Shown piece by piece: positions 13,098 through 24,772 of a DNA stretch of 64,000 nt. The stretch comes from Clitopilus passeckerianus. Lineage: Eukaryota > Basidiomycota > Agaricomycetes > Agaricales > Entolomataceae. How positions within the stretch are numbered: position 1 is the stretch's first letter; each line of letters begins with the position of its first letter. The stretch lies in NCBI GenBank assembly GCA_944990035.1, contig CALYLX010000067.1, positions 329,682-393,681 on the forward strand, in the 5' to 3' direction. A model generated the notes under the pieces. That model had not been told where the DNA came from and ran no database searches. It saw only the letters and a list, made by a program, of their open reading frames with translations. Both the position numbers and the translations under genes were made by a program.

Positions 13098-15249
13098 ATG
13101 GCCCCCACCCTCGATATCACTTCTTCGGCCACGCTCCTTAGCGCTGCTGCCTTGATCTGGGTCGCTCTCAAGTTAGCGTCCAAGAACAAGATAAATCTAC
13201 CTCCTGGACCGCCCAGTGATCCCCTCATTGGACACCTACGCGTGCTTCTCAATGCTCATGGCAGAGAGCACATGGCCTTCTACGAGCTTGGTCAGAAATA
13301 CGGTGAGTAAACTCATACTCCACGTAAATGGGCGTTTTCTCATGTACCCTAGGTGACGTCGTCCACCTCGACTATTTGGGCAAAAGGGTCGTCGTGGTAA
13401 ACGGCTACGAAGCCGCTAACGAGCTCCTCGATAAGCGAGGTTCTATCTATAGCTCGAGGCCGAGAACAGTATTCAATGAGATGTACGCAGCTCATTACCT
13501 CTGATCCATTCGCGTCGCTGAAACCGCAGCTAGCATGGGTATTACTCAGGACCTCTCATTAATGGCTTACGGAGATGACTTCCGGGTTCATCGGCGACTT
13601 TTCACAAAATACTTCCGTCAAGAATATGTTAAAGGTCACCATTCAATGCAGACGCGCGAAGCCCGTGCGCTCTTGAAAAAGCTCCTGGCGAATCCTGCGG
13701 ATTATGAGGACCATCTCTTTAGGTGAGATTGTATTTCAAGATGCGATTGCTACCACTGGTCTCATTGCCCGAAAGATTTGCGACTGCTGTCACGATCGAA
13801 GTAGCGTATGGTCATACAGTCACCGACAAAAGCGATCCATACGTCAAGATAGCTGATGATGTGCAGAAACAAGTGTTGCCTGCTTTGGTTCCGACCAATC
13901 CATTTGCAGCAGATCTTGCGATCACTTTCCCCTTCTGTAAGACCAACTCCTCCTTCCATTGGCCATTCAACTGAGCGCTTCCTCCAGTGAAGTACATGCC
14001 CGAATGGTTCCCTGGGGCCTTCCATGCTCGACGTGCCCGCAACGCTAGGAAATACGTGACCGATTACTACGAGTACCCGATGAAGCATGTTTCTGAACAA
14101 ATGGTGAGTCCGAGAACTAGTCCCGATTAGGTGCAATTCATGACCAACTTGGATGCCGATAGCAACAAGGGACTGCAAAACCTTCCTTCCTTGCAACTCA
14201 GTTGGATGAGTATCAGTCGGGCGAAGCTGATAAAGCTATGAACATGGGCCACATCAAGGGAGCCGCAGCCATGATCTACCAGGCCGGGACGGGAACTGTA
14301 AGCTCCGTTTACAAGGAATCCGAGAGTACCGCTCACATTGGATGTGTTAGATGCACTCATGGCTCACTGGTCTCATTGCGTCTTTGCTGACTCATCCTGA
14401 GTGTCTCAAGAAAGTTCAGAGCGAATTGGATAGTGTCGTTGGGTCCGATCGTCTACCCACCTTCGAGGACCGGGACTCTCTACCCTATCTCGAGCGGTGT
14501 CTGTGGGAAGTTCACAGGTAAAATTCTAGAAATCTAAAAAACTGCGGCATATTGACACTTGACACCTACAGGCATAATCCGACACTCCCCCTACGTACGT
14601 CCATGTATTCCTTTCTAGTAACTCGTCACTGATTATGCTTCAGTTCCACATGCTTCTGTTGCAGAGGATATCTACGACGGAGTCCATATTCCCAAGGGTT
14701 CAATCATAATGGGCAACGTCAGGTAAGAGCATCCGCCGAGATGACTCCGATGACGGCCGGACTGATGACAACCTGCTCCCTCTCCAGAGGAATCTCCTGG
14801 GATGAGAGAGTGTACAAGAATCCCCGCGTATACAATCCCGATCGTTATGCTCCCAGGCCTCATGGGCCTGGGGAACCTCCCATGGTTGCAGCTTTTGGTT
14901 GGGGAAGAAGGTGCGTCCTTTGCTACTTAGACCTCCCAACCTTTGTTTCTTACAGTGAAGCATTAGGATATGCCCTGGCCGATGGTTCGGAACCGACAGC
15001 GTGTTCATCGCCGCTGCTAGCCTTCTTTCTACAATGGATATTAAGAAACCCCTTGACGCACAAGGGAAGGAATACATTCCTAATATCGAATTTAGCTTCA
15101 GCGGCACCGCGAGGTCAGTCCGGCAGTTCTTCGCTCTGAGAACAGAGCATTCTGACAAGCTTTCTGGCAGTCATCCAAAACCATTTGAATGCAGGATCGT
15201 GCCGAGAAGCGACATGGCCCGAAAACTCATCTCTTCCGAGATTGAGTAA
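13098..15249 (+). CDS. Cytochrome P450 monooxygenase (second; tandem paralogue of the third)
   Basis: Full-length haem-thiolate oxygenase. It has an N-terminal anchor (about residues 8-28), hinge INLPPGPPSDPLIGH, and the I-helix region AAAMIYQAGTGT, where the oxygen-activating threonine is near the end. The K-helix EVHR (ExxR) is near 14510. The Cys loop [14 protein letters not shown] is split by an intron that ends at 14968. The C-terminal SHPKPFECRIVPRS is typical of Agaricomycete OrdA-like P450s. It is very similar along its whole length, including intron positions, to the next gene, so the pair arose by tandem duplication. Likely acts on the cluster terpenoid (inference). Confidence 0.9.
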
Positions 15250-17756
15250 ATCAGAATTCGTTCTGCTCTTTCTTCTCTGCATGCCTGTATCCTTATATCC
15301 ATTTTTGCAATACATATACCTTCGACTCATCTAACGTCGAAGGCTCGCATGATCAAGTTCTTGGTTCCTTACCTCTAGCATTATCAGATTTGCCATTCGA
15401 CAACCTGCAGTTGCAGAAGTTTGATAACGGTCTGTCGTCACTGCCACTGGGAGATTGGACCATGATCTGATCTCCATCACGGATGCATATTGGCTTTAAG
15501 AGCACGTCTTGGCAGACATGTAGATCCTGGATAACCATCTCCTGACTCTTGGCGAATTCAAACCTCTCGAAACGAATGAATCTGAAGTCACCTGTAGCAG
15601 CTAGTAGCCTGCCGCTATCGGGGGCACCGGGAGCATACGTAAATTCAAGCTTACTCTGGTCAGAGTGATAACAACCCATCGTTTCAGCAGCAACGACGTT
15701 GTGCAAATCCTAATCGTTTACTGACTGAACTCGCAAAGGAAAGGTTGTAATTTCCCCAATTGGCGACTCAAGTCGAGTCACTTGGCGTTGACTCGTCTAG
15801 GAGGGGCGGCATTTTCTCTGATAGCCGATTTTCTTCCCAAGATTCTCAAGTGTCGGAAGTACATCAAGTTGGATCTTTCTTTAGAGGAGCATCTAGGAGC
15901 CTCTTTTTGAACAGCGTGTCTCAATAAGGCCTAACCATGCGAGTGGAACTGGCACTTGACTTCAGACTCTTGAGACCTTTCCCGGAGGCTTCCACGCGCT
16001 ACTCCCCAAATCGGCCTGACAAGCATCCCGAATCTTTTGGACTGGTTCCTGTAGATATGCCTCATCTGCAGCGCTTCAATGCCTATCTTCAGTTTAGTAC
16101 CTGGTTGTCAACTTGTGTCATCTCGTAAGGGATCTCCACCTGGATTAGTCCGAGACCTCGAGTAGATTCTTACCACACAGTTGTTACTTGAGGGCAACAC
16201 AGAGTTCGAAGAACCTTGACTTCACAAGCCGTCTGAGCCATCTTGGCATCCCCTCTTCGCTTAGAGGCCTATCTAGAGGCAAGGCTCAAAGTCTCATCCT
16301 TTCGCCTGCACAACTATCCCGTTCCCAGAAAGACTTAGAACAAGACTACTAGTACTGAGTACCAAGTTCCTGCTTGATTCTCACTGGTCATCTAGGAATT
16401 CTCAATCCTTCTCAGGCTCATCCAAGCTTGCAAAAACTGAGCTAAATCAATGACAGCTGCTCATCCCTTCCATTCTAGACTAGCTTCAGATAATGTGCCC
16501 TTTGGAAATGGTTGTGCGGCCACAGTCTGTCCCGAGGCTCGGACCGACCTTCACTGCGGGCAAGCTACAACGAATTAGCTTGTACTTCAGTTTACACAAG
16601 AGCTAGGCTGTCATATGAGTGCACTGGTGTGTTTTGAAATTAGCTTCGCCTCGTCTTGACGATACAGAAGCAACCCCGAATCCGAAGCTGGGATGGCCAA
16701 GGCGAGCTTGAAGGAGTTCGGCCCGAGGGCGTAAGTATAGGGGAAGGCGGCAGATTCCATGATCCGACATCACTTTGTTCCCTTGCATCCGATTAGCAGG
16801 CGAAGGGTTCAACCTCCCCTTAATGTTCCCTGCGCGGCCAGGCCACACTGAAAGATATGGTGGTGCAATCATAGAAATAGATGTTGCTTGACAATGTAGA
16901 CATTGAGAGAGGGTTAAGGAAGCATTGCCATCGTTCATATTCCTCGGTGAATTCGGATCATTGATGCGAATGGGCATCAAGGGGTGGCCAACATTCTAAC
17001 TTTCAGGCTACTATCCTAGGCCATCCTCAGTACTTATCGTATCGTTGGGTGCTGCCAGGATGTTGCTCTCTCTCGCGCTAGTCAGCTGATCTGATCCCTA
17101 GGCTGTTCTGCGATTACGATTTCAGGCAAAGATCGTGATAGAAAGCAACTAGGTACCTGCTAAGTACCGAACTCAATACAGTCGCTGTCAGCAGACGGCC
17201 AGCAGACAACTCGCAATGTTGCAGGAAACCTTACAGAAATCGAATCAATGGACAAGCACCGCCAACAGCCAAATGTGGTCAAATGTAATGCTCATGAGGT
17301 GGAACCGTCGTTCGCTTGCTTCAAAGGGACCGGAGGCCTGAGGAGCAGCCAAAACTCGTCAATGTATGATGGCTTGGGATCAGAAACGAAATCAAGCGGC
17401 GCTTGGTGACTTGGTCACTCCACAAACTTTGCAGCCTCCACGTCTGTCTGTTTTAGTTGCTCGAAAGTGGTCTGGTTAACATTGGCCAATGACTGGTGAC
17501 CTACTATGTCCATACGGTCCATTGGCTGTGGCATAATGCCTGGTAAGTGCTCTCCTCATTTCTTCGGTTCCTGACTCCCATTTATTAAAAATTCCCATGA
17601 CGTTCAGAACACCTGATGGGATTTGGCAGCTGGCGTAGAATGCACTACACCACTTAAACGGCGCCACCAACACGCGTGGAACTTATATATCCAGCTTAGC
17701 GAAAATGAGAACAATCACCAGGCTCTTCAGCCTTTCCACACTCTAGTGCTTCAGAT
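15250..17756. other. Intergenic region between tandem P450s
   Basis: About 2.5 kb without a supported gene. The open frame at 15353-15706 (-, 117 codons) is the best candidate for a small hypothetical protein, but it has no recognisable domain or signal. Frames at 15937-16128 and 16603-16980 look non-coding. Confidence 0.55.
17680..17696 (+). promoter_or_regulatory. TATA box of the third P450
   Basis: CTTATATATCCAG lies about 70 bases upstream of the ATG at 17757, at a typical TATA distance. Confidence 0.5.
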
Positions 17757-19859
17757 ATGACCTCTGTGACTGCTTCATCCACTGCAACGGTGCTTGCTGC
17801 GAGCGCTGCTACTTTGGCCGCTTACCACTTCCTCGTAAAGAGAAAGCAGAAGCTCCCTCCGGCACCACCAAGCGATCCCATCATTGGCCACCTTCGAGTT
17901 CTCCTGGATGCACAAGGACGAGAGGAAATGGCCTTCTATGAGCTCGGGAAGAAATACGGTGAGTCATAATGCAATCACTTGGCCTGACTAAGTGAAGCCA
18001 TGCGAAATACAGGGGGCGTTGTTCACCTTGACATCATGGGGCAACGAATTGTAGTGGTGAACGATGCCGACGCTGCATACGAGCTATTGGAGAAACGAGG
18101 AGCTATATATTGCTCCCGGCCGCGAACTGTGATGAATGAAATGTAAGCACCTCTGGGATTCCTGAATCTGTATTTGACGGTTGAATATTTTACCAGTATG
18201 GGCGTCACGCAAGACCTTTCACTAATGCCGTACGGGGAAGACTTCCGGATTCATCGTCGCCTCTTCATGAGATACTTCCGCCAGGACTCTGTGAAGGCAA
18301 ATCATCCTATGCAGGCCCGAGAAGCCCGTGTTCTGCTAAAGAGCATGGCGTCACAACCCGAAGATTACGAGAAACACTTATTCCAGTATGTTGTACCCAC
18401 CAAATGCAGATATCTTCGGATGTTGAGCTCTCTCTAGGTTCGCCACTGCAGTAACGATTGGACTCGCTTACGGTCATACGCTCACTGGAGAGGATGACCC
18501 GTACGTCAGGATTGCGGATGAAGTGCAGTCATATATCTTGCCAGCCCTGGTTCCGTCGAATCCATTTGCTGCAGGCCTTGCTCTTGCCTTCCCTTTCTGT
18601 GAGATCCACATTTCCCTAGTCATGGTGCTTGCTAACCTCTTAAACCCCAGTGAAGTATTTGCCCGAATGGATCCCTGGTGCCTATCATCCTAGACGAGCC
18701 TACAACGCAAGGCCCTACGTGACGAACTACTATGAATATCCGCTCCAGGATGTGTCCCGCCAGCTTGTACGTCTGGGATCGTCCTTTTAAAACTTTCACT
18801 CATAAATGTGCACCAACAGCAACAAGGAACGGCCAAACCGTCATTCCTTGCAACGCAGCTTGATGAATTCCAGTCAGGCGAGGCGGATAAGTCGTTGACT
18901 ATGACGCATATCAAAGGTGCAGCGGCCATGATCTACGAAGCCGGCACCGGAACAGTAAGAGCTATCTCATCCGTACAATAGTCTCCGCTCACCCACCGCT
19001 GTCATAGATGCATTCCACGCTTTCCATCCTTATCGCAGCAATGGTCCTGCATCCAGAATGTCTCGAGAAGATTCAAGATGAGATTGACCAAGTCATTGGA
19101 CAAGACCGGCTGCCGAGTTTCGACGATCGGGACTCCCTTCCTTATCTTGAAAGATGCCTTTGGGAAGTCCACAGATGGAACCCAACGCTGCCATTGCGTA
19201 CGTCCCGATGCTCTCACGTTTGCCTGAACCTTGACTGACCTTCGACATACTTCAGTCCCACATGCCAGTGTTGACGAAGACGTCTATGAAGGCGTGTACA
19301 TCCCGAAAGGCGCTATTGTAATGGGTAACGTCAGGTAAGATGCAGTTGATTCTGTCCGGATGGCGGCCGTACTAATCTACCATTCAATTCTTTCAGAGGA
19401 ATTTCGTGGAATGAGAAGGTTTACAAGGATCCGTTTACCTACAACCCCGACCGTTATCTCCCTGGGCCGGATGGGGCAGCCGAACCCCTCCTCCAGGCGG
19501 CGTTTGGATGGGGGAGAAGGCAAGTCATGCTGGTGGTCGTTCTTCGTTCTGGGTTACTAACCTACTTCTAGGATCTGTCCTGGTCGATGGTTTGGACAGG
19601 ACAGCGTTTGGATAGCTGCTGCTTGCATGCTTGCCACCATGAACGTCCGAAGGCCAGTAGACGCAAATGGCAATGAGTACCTGCCGAAGATTGAGTTCAA
19701 ATTTAGCGGTATTGCGAGGTAAGTATTTAAACAGGATGACAGTCGGGTCCCGGTTTTTGATTGCGTTTTGACAGCCACCCTCTGCCGTTTGAGTGCCGTA
19801 TCGAGCCTCGGAATGCAAAAGCATTGAAACTTATCTCTGACCTGGACACAACGGCTTGA
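17757..19859 (+). CDS. Cytochrome P450 monooxygenase (third; tandem paralogue of the second)
   Basis: Same architecture as the preceding P450: membrane anchor, hinge [15 protein letters not shown]-helix [13 protein letters not shown]-helix EVHR, Cys loop [14 protein letters not shown] and C-terminal [14 protein letters not shown]. The intron inside the Cys loop (19520-19571) must start with GCAAGT, a GC-AG intron. The paralogue has an ordinary GTGCGT donor at the same place. Everything else stays in frame, so the gene looks functional. Retention of both copies suggests subfunctionalised oxidation steps on related intermediates, which is inferred only from context. Confidence 0.9.
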
Positions 19860-20413
19860 AAGCCGACACATGATAATCATTCTTGTACAACTTTAATCTG
19901 GGCTCTTTCGTAGTATACGGAGAGCTCTGTGGGTCTGTTATTACGTCTAATTTAGGTCATCTGGGCCTTTCGCTGTCCACAGTCCCAGTCGCTGATTGCG
20001 CAGCATTTTTTTGGCGTTTTGTCAAACATGAAATTTTCAAAGAAAGGTGATAGATGCAATAGCGTGTAATCAAAACGCAATTTCAGCGTTTGTACGAAAG
20101 GAGTGTCTCGGCCCCAATGTTGCCTCCCTCCTAGTGCTCTTGCAAGTAATATACATACTACCCAGGTCGAAGCCGACTCAGGCTGACAGACGATGAGAAT
20201 AAAATGTCGTGGGTAAGCAATGCGGCCACGTGACAGTCGCGTCGCGTCTTCTCCGGATCGGAATCTCGGAACAGGCTTGCCGCCAACTACCACTACATTA
20301 ACCACAGGCTTCACGACTTCCTGTTGTCCCAACAAGCAGTCGTTCATGAAAGGCGCGAAAGGTGACTGATACTACAATACTTGGAGAACTATTTGTAACC
20401 ATTTCGAGGGCAG
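19860..20413. other. Intergenic region, promoter side of DUF6535 gene
   Basis: Between the P450 stop and the next ATG; no gene seen. The frame at 19952-20347 (-) has no recognisable features. Confidence 0.55.
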
Positions 20414-23117
20414 ATGCAAAACCACGAACGGGCCAAACAATCGGAATCCGACGATGATGCGTGCGGAAAACTGTGGGACGTGTATCTCAATGAAGCTCAA
20501 CGGTATGACGAAGGGCTCGTCAAAAGCTGGAAAGAAGACATGGATGTTACGCTGGTTTTCGTGAGTTGCCCTGCTTCGGGTGGTCGGAAATTTTGTTGAT
20601 AGCAAGCTACAGTCCGGTCTTTATTCCGCTGTTCTGACAGCGTTCATAATCGAGAATTACAGAAACCTAAAGGAAGATCCAACAGAGGTCTCGGCAGTGC
20701 TACTTCAGAAAATACTCGCGCAGCTTGGTGATGGCGAGTCTTCCTCAGCAGACTCAATAGCCAATGGTGCATTCGTCGTCGCCCCCTCTGCTCTCGCGAG
20801 TAATGTACTGTGGTTCCTGAGCTTGACCCTGGCGCTTCTCTGTGCATTTCTGGCCACGCTTGTGCAACAATGGACTCGCCATTTTCTCCACAGAACAACG
20901 ATTCTGCGGTCACCCACTGCACGAGCCCGTCTCTTCTCCTTCTTGTATTTCGGCCTCAAGGATTGCCACATGCATACAGTAGTGGATGTGATACCATCCC
21001 TCCTTCATTGCTCACTGTTCTGTTTTTTTGCCGGACTGGTGGCCTTCCTTTACGAAGTCAATGAAGTTGTTACGTGGCTCATGGCCGGCGCTTTGATCCT
21101 TATCACTCTGGTATACGCCATTTTCACGATCCTCCCAGTCATGAAATTGAACTCCTCTTATCAAACTCCCCTCTCCCCCGTAATTTGGCGCTTATGGAGG
21201 AGCATCCGATTTACTTCCCACTCTTCGACTCTTCAACCCCATCCAAAATCAGTCCTTCCAACCTCCCATGCAAACCATACGGCATCGAAGTGCAATCAGG
21301 TGCAATTCAAGCGAAGACTAGCAGACGCAATGGTGGCAGCCTCACACCACGACCGTCACAGCAGAGAGTCTTTGTCCATCACCTGGACTCTGCGATCCTT
21401 AAACGACGATGACGAACTTCTTCCTTTCGTCGAGTCCCTTCCGGACGTCATCTATGGTCCGAGTGGTCTACGTACCAACAACTTTCATATCATCAAGCCC
21501 CTTTTGGAGACCGCAGATCCACACATCGACATTATTTCTCGAACCATGACATTAATGTCAAATGCTGGAAATCCTTGGTTTGGCACGAAACACCGACAAC
21601 GGTGTCGTAGTGCATGTCCAAGGTTATTGTGGACCATAGCACACATGTTGCTCAGCTATCCCGAACGATTTTCCCTGGACGTAACAGGACGGACTTGTTG
21701 GTTTGCCCCAGAGATTCTGGATGCTCTCCAAGACGGCATGGACCACGACACCGTGGACAAATCATACGGAATATCCGCAGCCGCACTCTGTGCTTTTACA
21801 GGGGAACATTTACGCGTCGACTCGTCCAAGAGCTCAGTATTGGAAAAACCGGAATATCGTCGCAGCCTATCCCTTTTCTCAGACGAGTCCGATATTCTGG
21901 CTAGTTACCTGAATTACGCCTTCGACACACTCCCATACCAATTTGAGCACACATGCTCGTTACTTGGAATCGACAGGTACAGGGATGTCCCCATTTTTGT
22001 CCAGGAATTATCCAAGAAGCTTCGCCCAAACTCAGATCCTCAACCTAACAAAATGGCGGATCTGGATCGAATCTTTGCCGTTTTGTTCAAGCGATGTTAC
22101 GGCTCTGATGCCGCCGACCCCGCCGTACGATACATCGCCAAACGTGTAGAATTGGATGGCTGGACAACTACCTCGCATATTTGGGCCGCCTTTGCCACGA
22201 AATTAGGGCTTGTCTATATGTTCGTAACGAAGCATTACATTGCCACCACCCATTGGAGTTGCATGCTTCGAGAAATGCTGTTTTATCTGAGCCCTAGATG
22301 GGCGCAGATGGGACACATTCCTTTGAGCACGTTCTGGAGAGACGCACTGCTTATGCTCCAGTCTCCTGAAGCAACAGCAAACAGGTCCCCGTCCGGCTTG
22401 TCGCTCTTCTACATGATTCAGATCATGGGCCTCAAAGTGATAGCTGTTTCACCCGCTACCTCAGACTATCATTTCCCGGAACTCGTACTCGAGATACTTA
22501 CCCACCACAACGAACAACACCAAGCAACGCCAGGCGTTCCTGATGCTGCTCCTCCACCCGTCACATCGCCAAAGAACACGCCAGAGGATGTTAATCGGCT
22601 TTTGTCGCAGCGACTATTCCAAATTGTTGGCCAGGTCGCTCAAGATTTCGACCTGAAAGACTACGCTCAAGCCACGACAGCCAGAGATACCCTCGAGTAC
22701 CTCTACCTCCTTGGGCTCGACAATGTCTTATCCCTTTCCATCGCATCGGACACAGCAATCAGGCTGGCGGATCGTACGAAGGTTTTATGCGGATATTGGA
22801 GGGGACAGGACGCCTATCGGGATGGAGATGCACGGCAGGAGGTATTAATGCTGATCTGGCAGCTATGGGCTCCGTTTATTGAAAGATCTGACCCGTCAAT
22901 ATCACCTGCTCTGAAGACGCTTTCGGAAGCAGCGGATATCGTTGGCAAATTTGAATTCATGAAGATGGCCTCGAAGGGTAAAACAGTGTGGATAGATGAC
23001 TTCGAGAAGGATTGGAGACCACGGAACGGGAAGTTTAGACCCGTCGATTACAGTAGAATCAACCTTAAGACTCAGATAGAAAGGCTCAAAGTAGCGTTGG
23101 TCCCCAAGGCTTCGTAG
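20414..23117 (+). CDS. DUF6535 domain-containing membrane protein
   Basis: Exon 1 encodes an acidic N-terminus ending KEDMDVTLVF. Removing GTGAGT..CTACAG (20561 to about 20612) keeps frame and gives SGLYSAVLTAFIIENYRNL. This is the diagnostic start of the DUF6535 domain, an Agaricomycete-specific family. Two or three further hydrophobic segments follow (SNVLWFLSLTLALLCAFLAT, LLHCSLFCFFAGLVAFLYEV, and WLMAGALILITLVYAIF). The remaining 600 or so residues are soluble and lack a known catalytic motif. Function is unknown; members are numerous and variable in mushroom genomes. Convergent with the AA9 gene, with only 66 bases between stops. Placed next to the P450s, but nothing ties it to the terpenoid pathway. 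Confidence 0.85.
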
Positions 23118-23183
23118 CTGCCGAATAAATATTTCATCCAATGCTTGCTATTGATACAACGGGTATACAAGTCGTTCATAATC

Positions 23184-24123
23184 TTAATTGCCATTCCATA
23201 ACTTGGGTCCTGGAACCTATTCACCAGAACGTCAGGAAATACGACTGGAGACTAGTTTGAAACCACTTACTGTATAGGCCGTTGGTACGGGATCGTAGAT
23301 GTTTAGCGTGACCTCAGGGTCTATAATGAGGTGAGTAGTATATTCGAAGTGTCGAGAACGATTCAACATACTGGTAGGTGAAACGTAGCCTGGAATGGAC
23401 ACCTTCGGGGTTGGGGTTCCGGCGCCTCCCCCAGTGACCTTAATTTGTGCGCAGGAAACGTACCATTCTGGGTCGTCTATGAGGTGTAGGCCGATTTGTT
23501 CAATCCTAACGAGGTACTGTAAATCACTTTGAATTAGTTCTGATGTTATCAGGAATTTCGCAAGGACAGACCTCTCCAGGAGGTGTCTCCTTCGGGATGG
23601 TACTGTATAGCTCGCTTGCGCCGTAATCCACGAAGCCGAAAGTCCCATCGCCAATGATACTCCACTCAGCAAACTAGAAATGTTGGGGTCAAATGAAGTT
23701 CGACGCTTTCCGATCAACTCTACCTTGAACCACTTGGAACCACTACCATCCCAATCAGCGACCTTCATGCCACTGGGAGGTGCGCCCAGGTATAATGCTG
23801 CAGGGCCTTGATGGAAGATAGTATTGTTGAGGAGGACAAAGCCTATCTTATCTCCAGCAGCCACGTCGACGGTTGCAGTTGCCGGATAGGGGTTTGCATT
23901 GCAGGTGATGTTCTTCGACATAACGTCCTTGAGCGGGTACTCGTCAACAGGCTGCCTAACGGCTGCCGTTGAGTTAATCGACCCCGCCATAAGTGTATGG
24001 AAAATGTCTAGTAGGAGGGGTCAGAATCGCGGTTCCTTTGGATAGAATAGTCAACTTACAGTGTGCCGAAGCGCATTGTAGTTGGGCCAGTGCGGCAAAT
24101 CCAAAGAGAGCAGAGAATTTCAT
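23184..24123 (-). CDS. Secreted AA9 lytic polysaccharide monooxygenase
   Basis: Copper enzyme that oxidatively cleaves cellulose or hemicellulose outside the cell. The start at 24123 gives a 20-residue signal peptide (MKFSALFGFAALAQLQCASA), and cleavage exposes His1 of the histidine brace (HYIFHTLMAGSIN), spliced across an intron. The second brace His is in NNTIFHQGPAALYLG (mature His67 by my count). YLVRIEQIGLH carries the second-sphere His region, and PEWYVSCAQIKVTGGG carries the axial Tyr. Families usually have Gln two residues before that Tyr; here it is Glu. The C-terminus PTAYTVPGPKLW is the usual AA9 ending. About 230 residues with no CBM1 module. Introns are short, and the last one ends just before VPGP. 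Confidence 0.93.
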
Positions 24124-24772
24124 GGTGCGAACGAATCTAGGAATGAAAATCGAGGAAAACCTGGCGACTGAAAGTTCAGGTTGTTTTCAGTGGCGCCTTT
24201 ATAATCCTTCAAGGATAAAAGCTCTCCACAATTCGAAGACATGTTGCAGCCTCGGAGAATATGCAGCAGGGAAATCCTGCAGGTAGTGGTTACCGTAGCG
24301 CAGCGAAAGAGTCCTGGTAACTGCTTGTACAAGGTCCGCCGATTCGACGGATACAAGTGGAGTAAAAACCGAAGTGCAAGTTATTTCTCCGAAATGCCTA
24401 GGGCTGGTATAATGTCCATGAAATTGATCGGAGGGTATACACCTCGATTACACCAGACCTTGTAGAGCCTGTATGTGGTCACTTGATGTCATATGGCCAA
24501 GTAGCGATCAGGATGGCCTCGGCACCACCATCGTGAACGTGGACAAAGATGTCCGGCTTCCTATTCCTGTCCTCGGCATGGAGCGCCCACTGACAGTATC
24601 GGAAAATATTGGAGTCAAGTCTATATTTTCAAAGATGTGGCGAAAATCTGGGAAAGTTACCAATATAGTTGAGGGAACATCGTTCACAGGAATATAGGGG
24701 ATGACGAGAAGGAAACAGGCATCAGTTAATTTCCAAGGAGAGTTAAGGGTTACGAATTGTAATAAAGTTGTC
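24124..24772. other. Intergenic region: AA9 promoter and helicase 3' flank
   Basis: About 650 bases with no supported gene. Open frames here are shadows of the helicase 3' end. Confidence 0.55.
24197..24203 (-). promoter_or_regulatory. TATA box of the AA9 gene
   Basis: Read on the minus strand this is TATAAAG, about 75 bases upstream of the AA9 ATG at 24123. Confidence 0.5.

Noticed and set aside
16603..16980. 125-codon minus-strand frame between the tandem P450s
   Set aside because: Low-complexity mixture without family signature; no splice context.
20644..20971. Overlapping minus-strand frames over the DUF6535 gene
   Set aside because: Shadows of the plus-strand coding sequence, which has clear family motifs and membrane segments.
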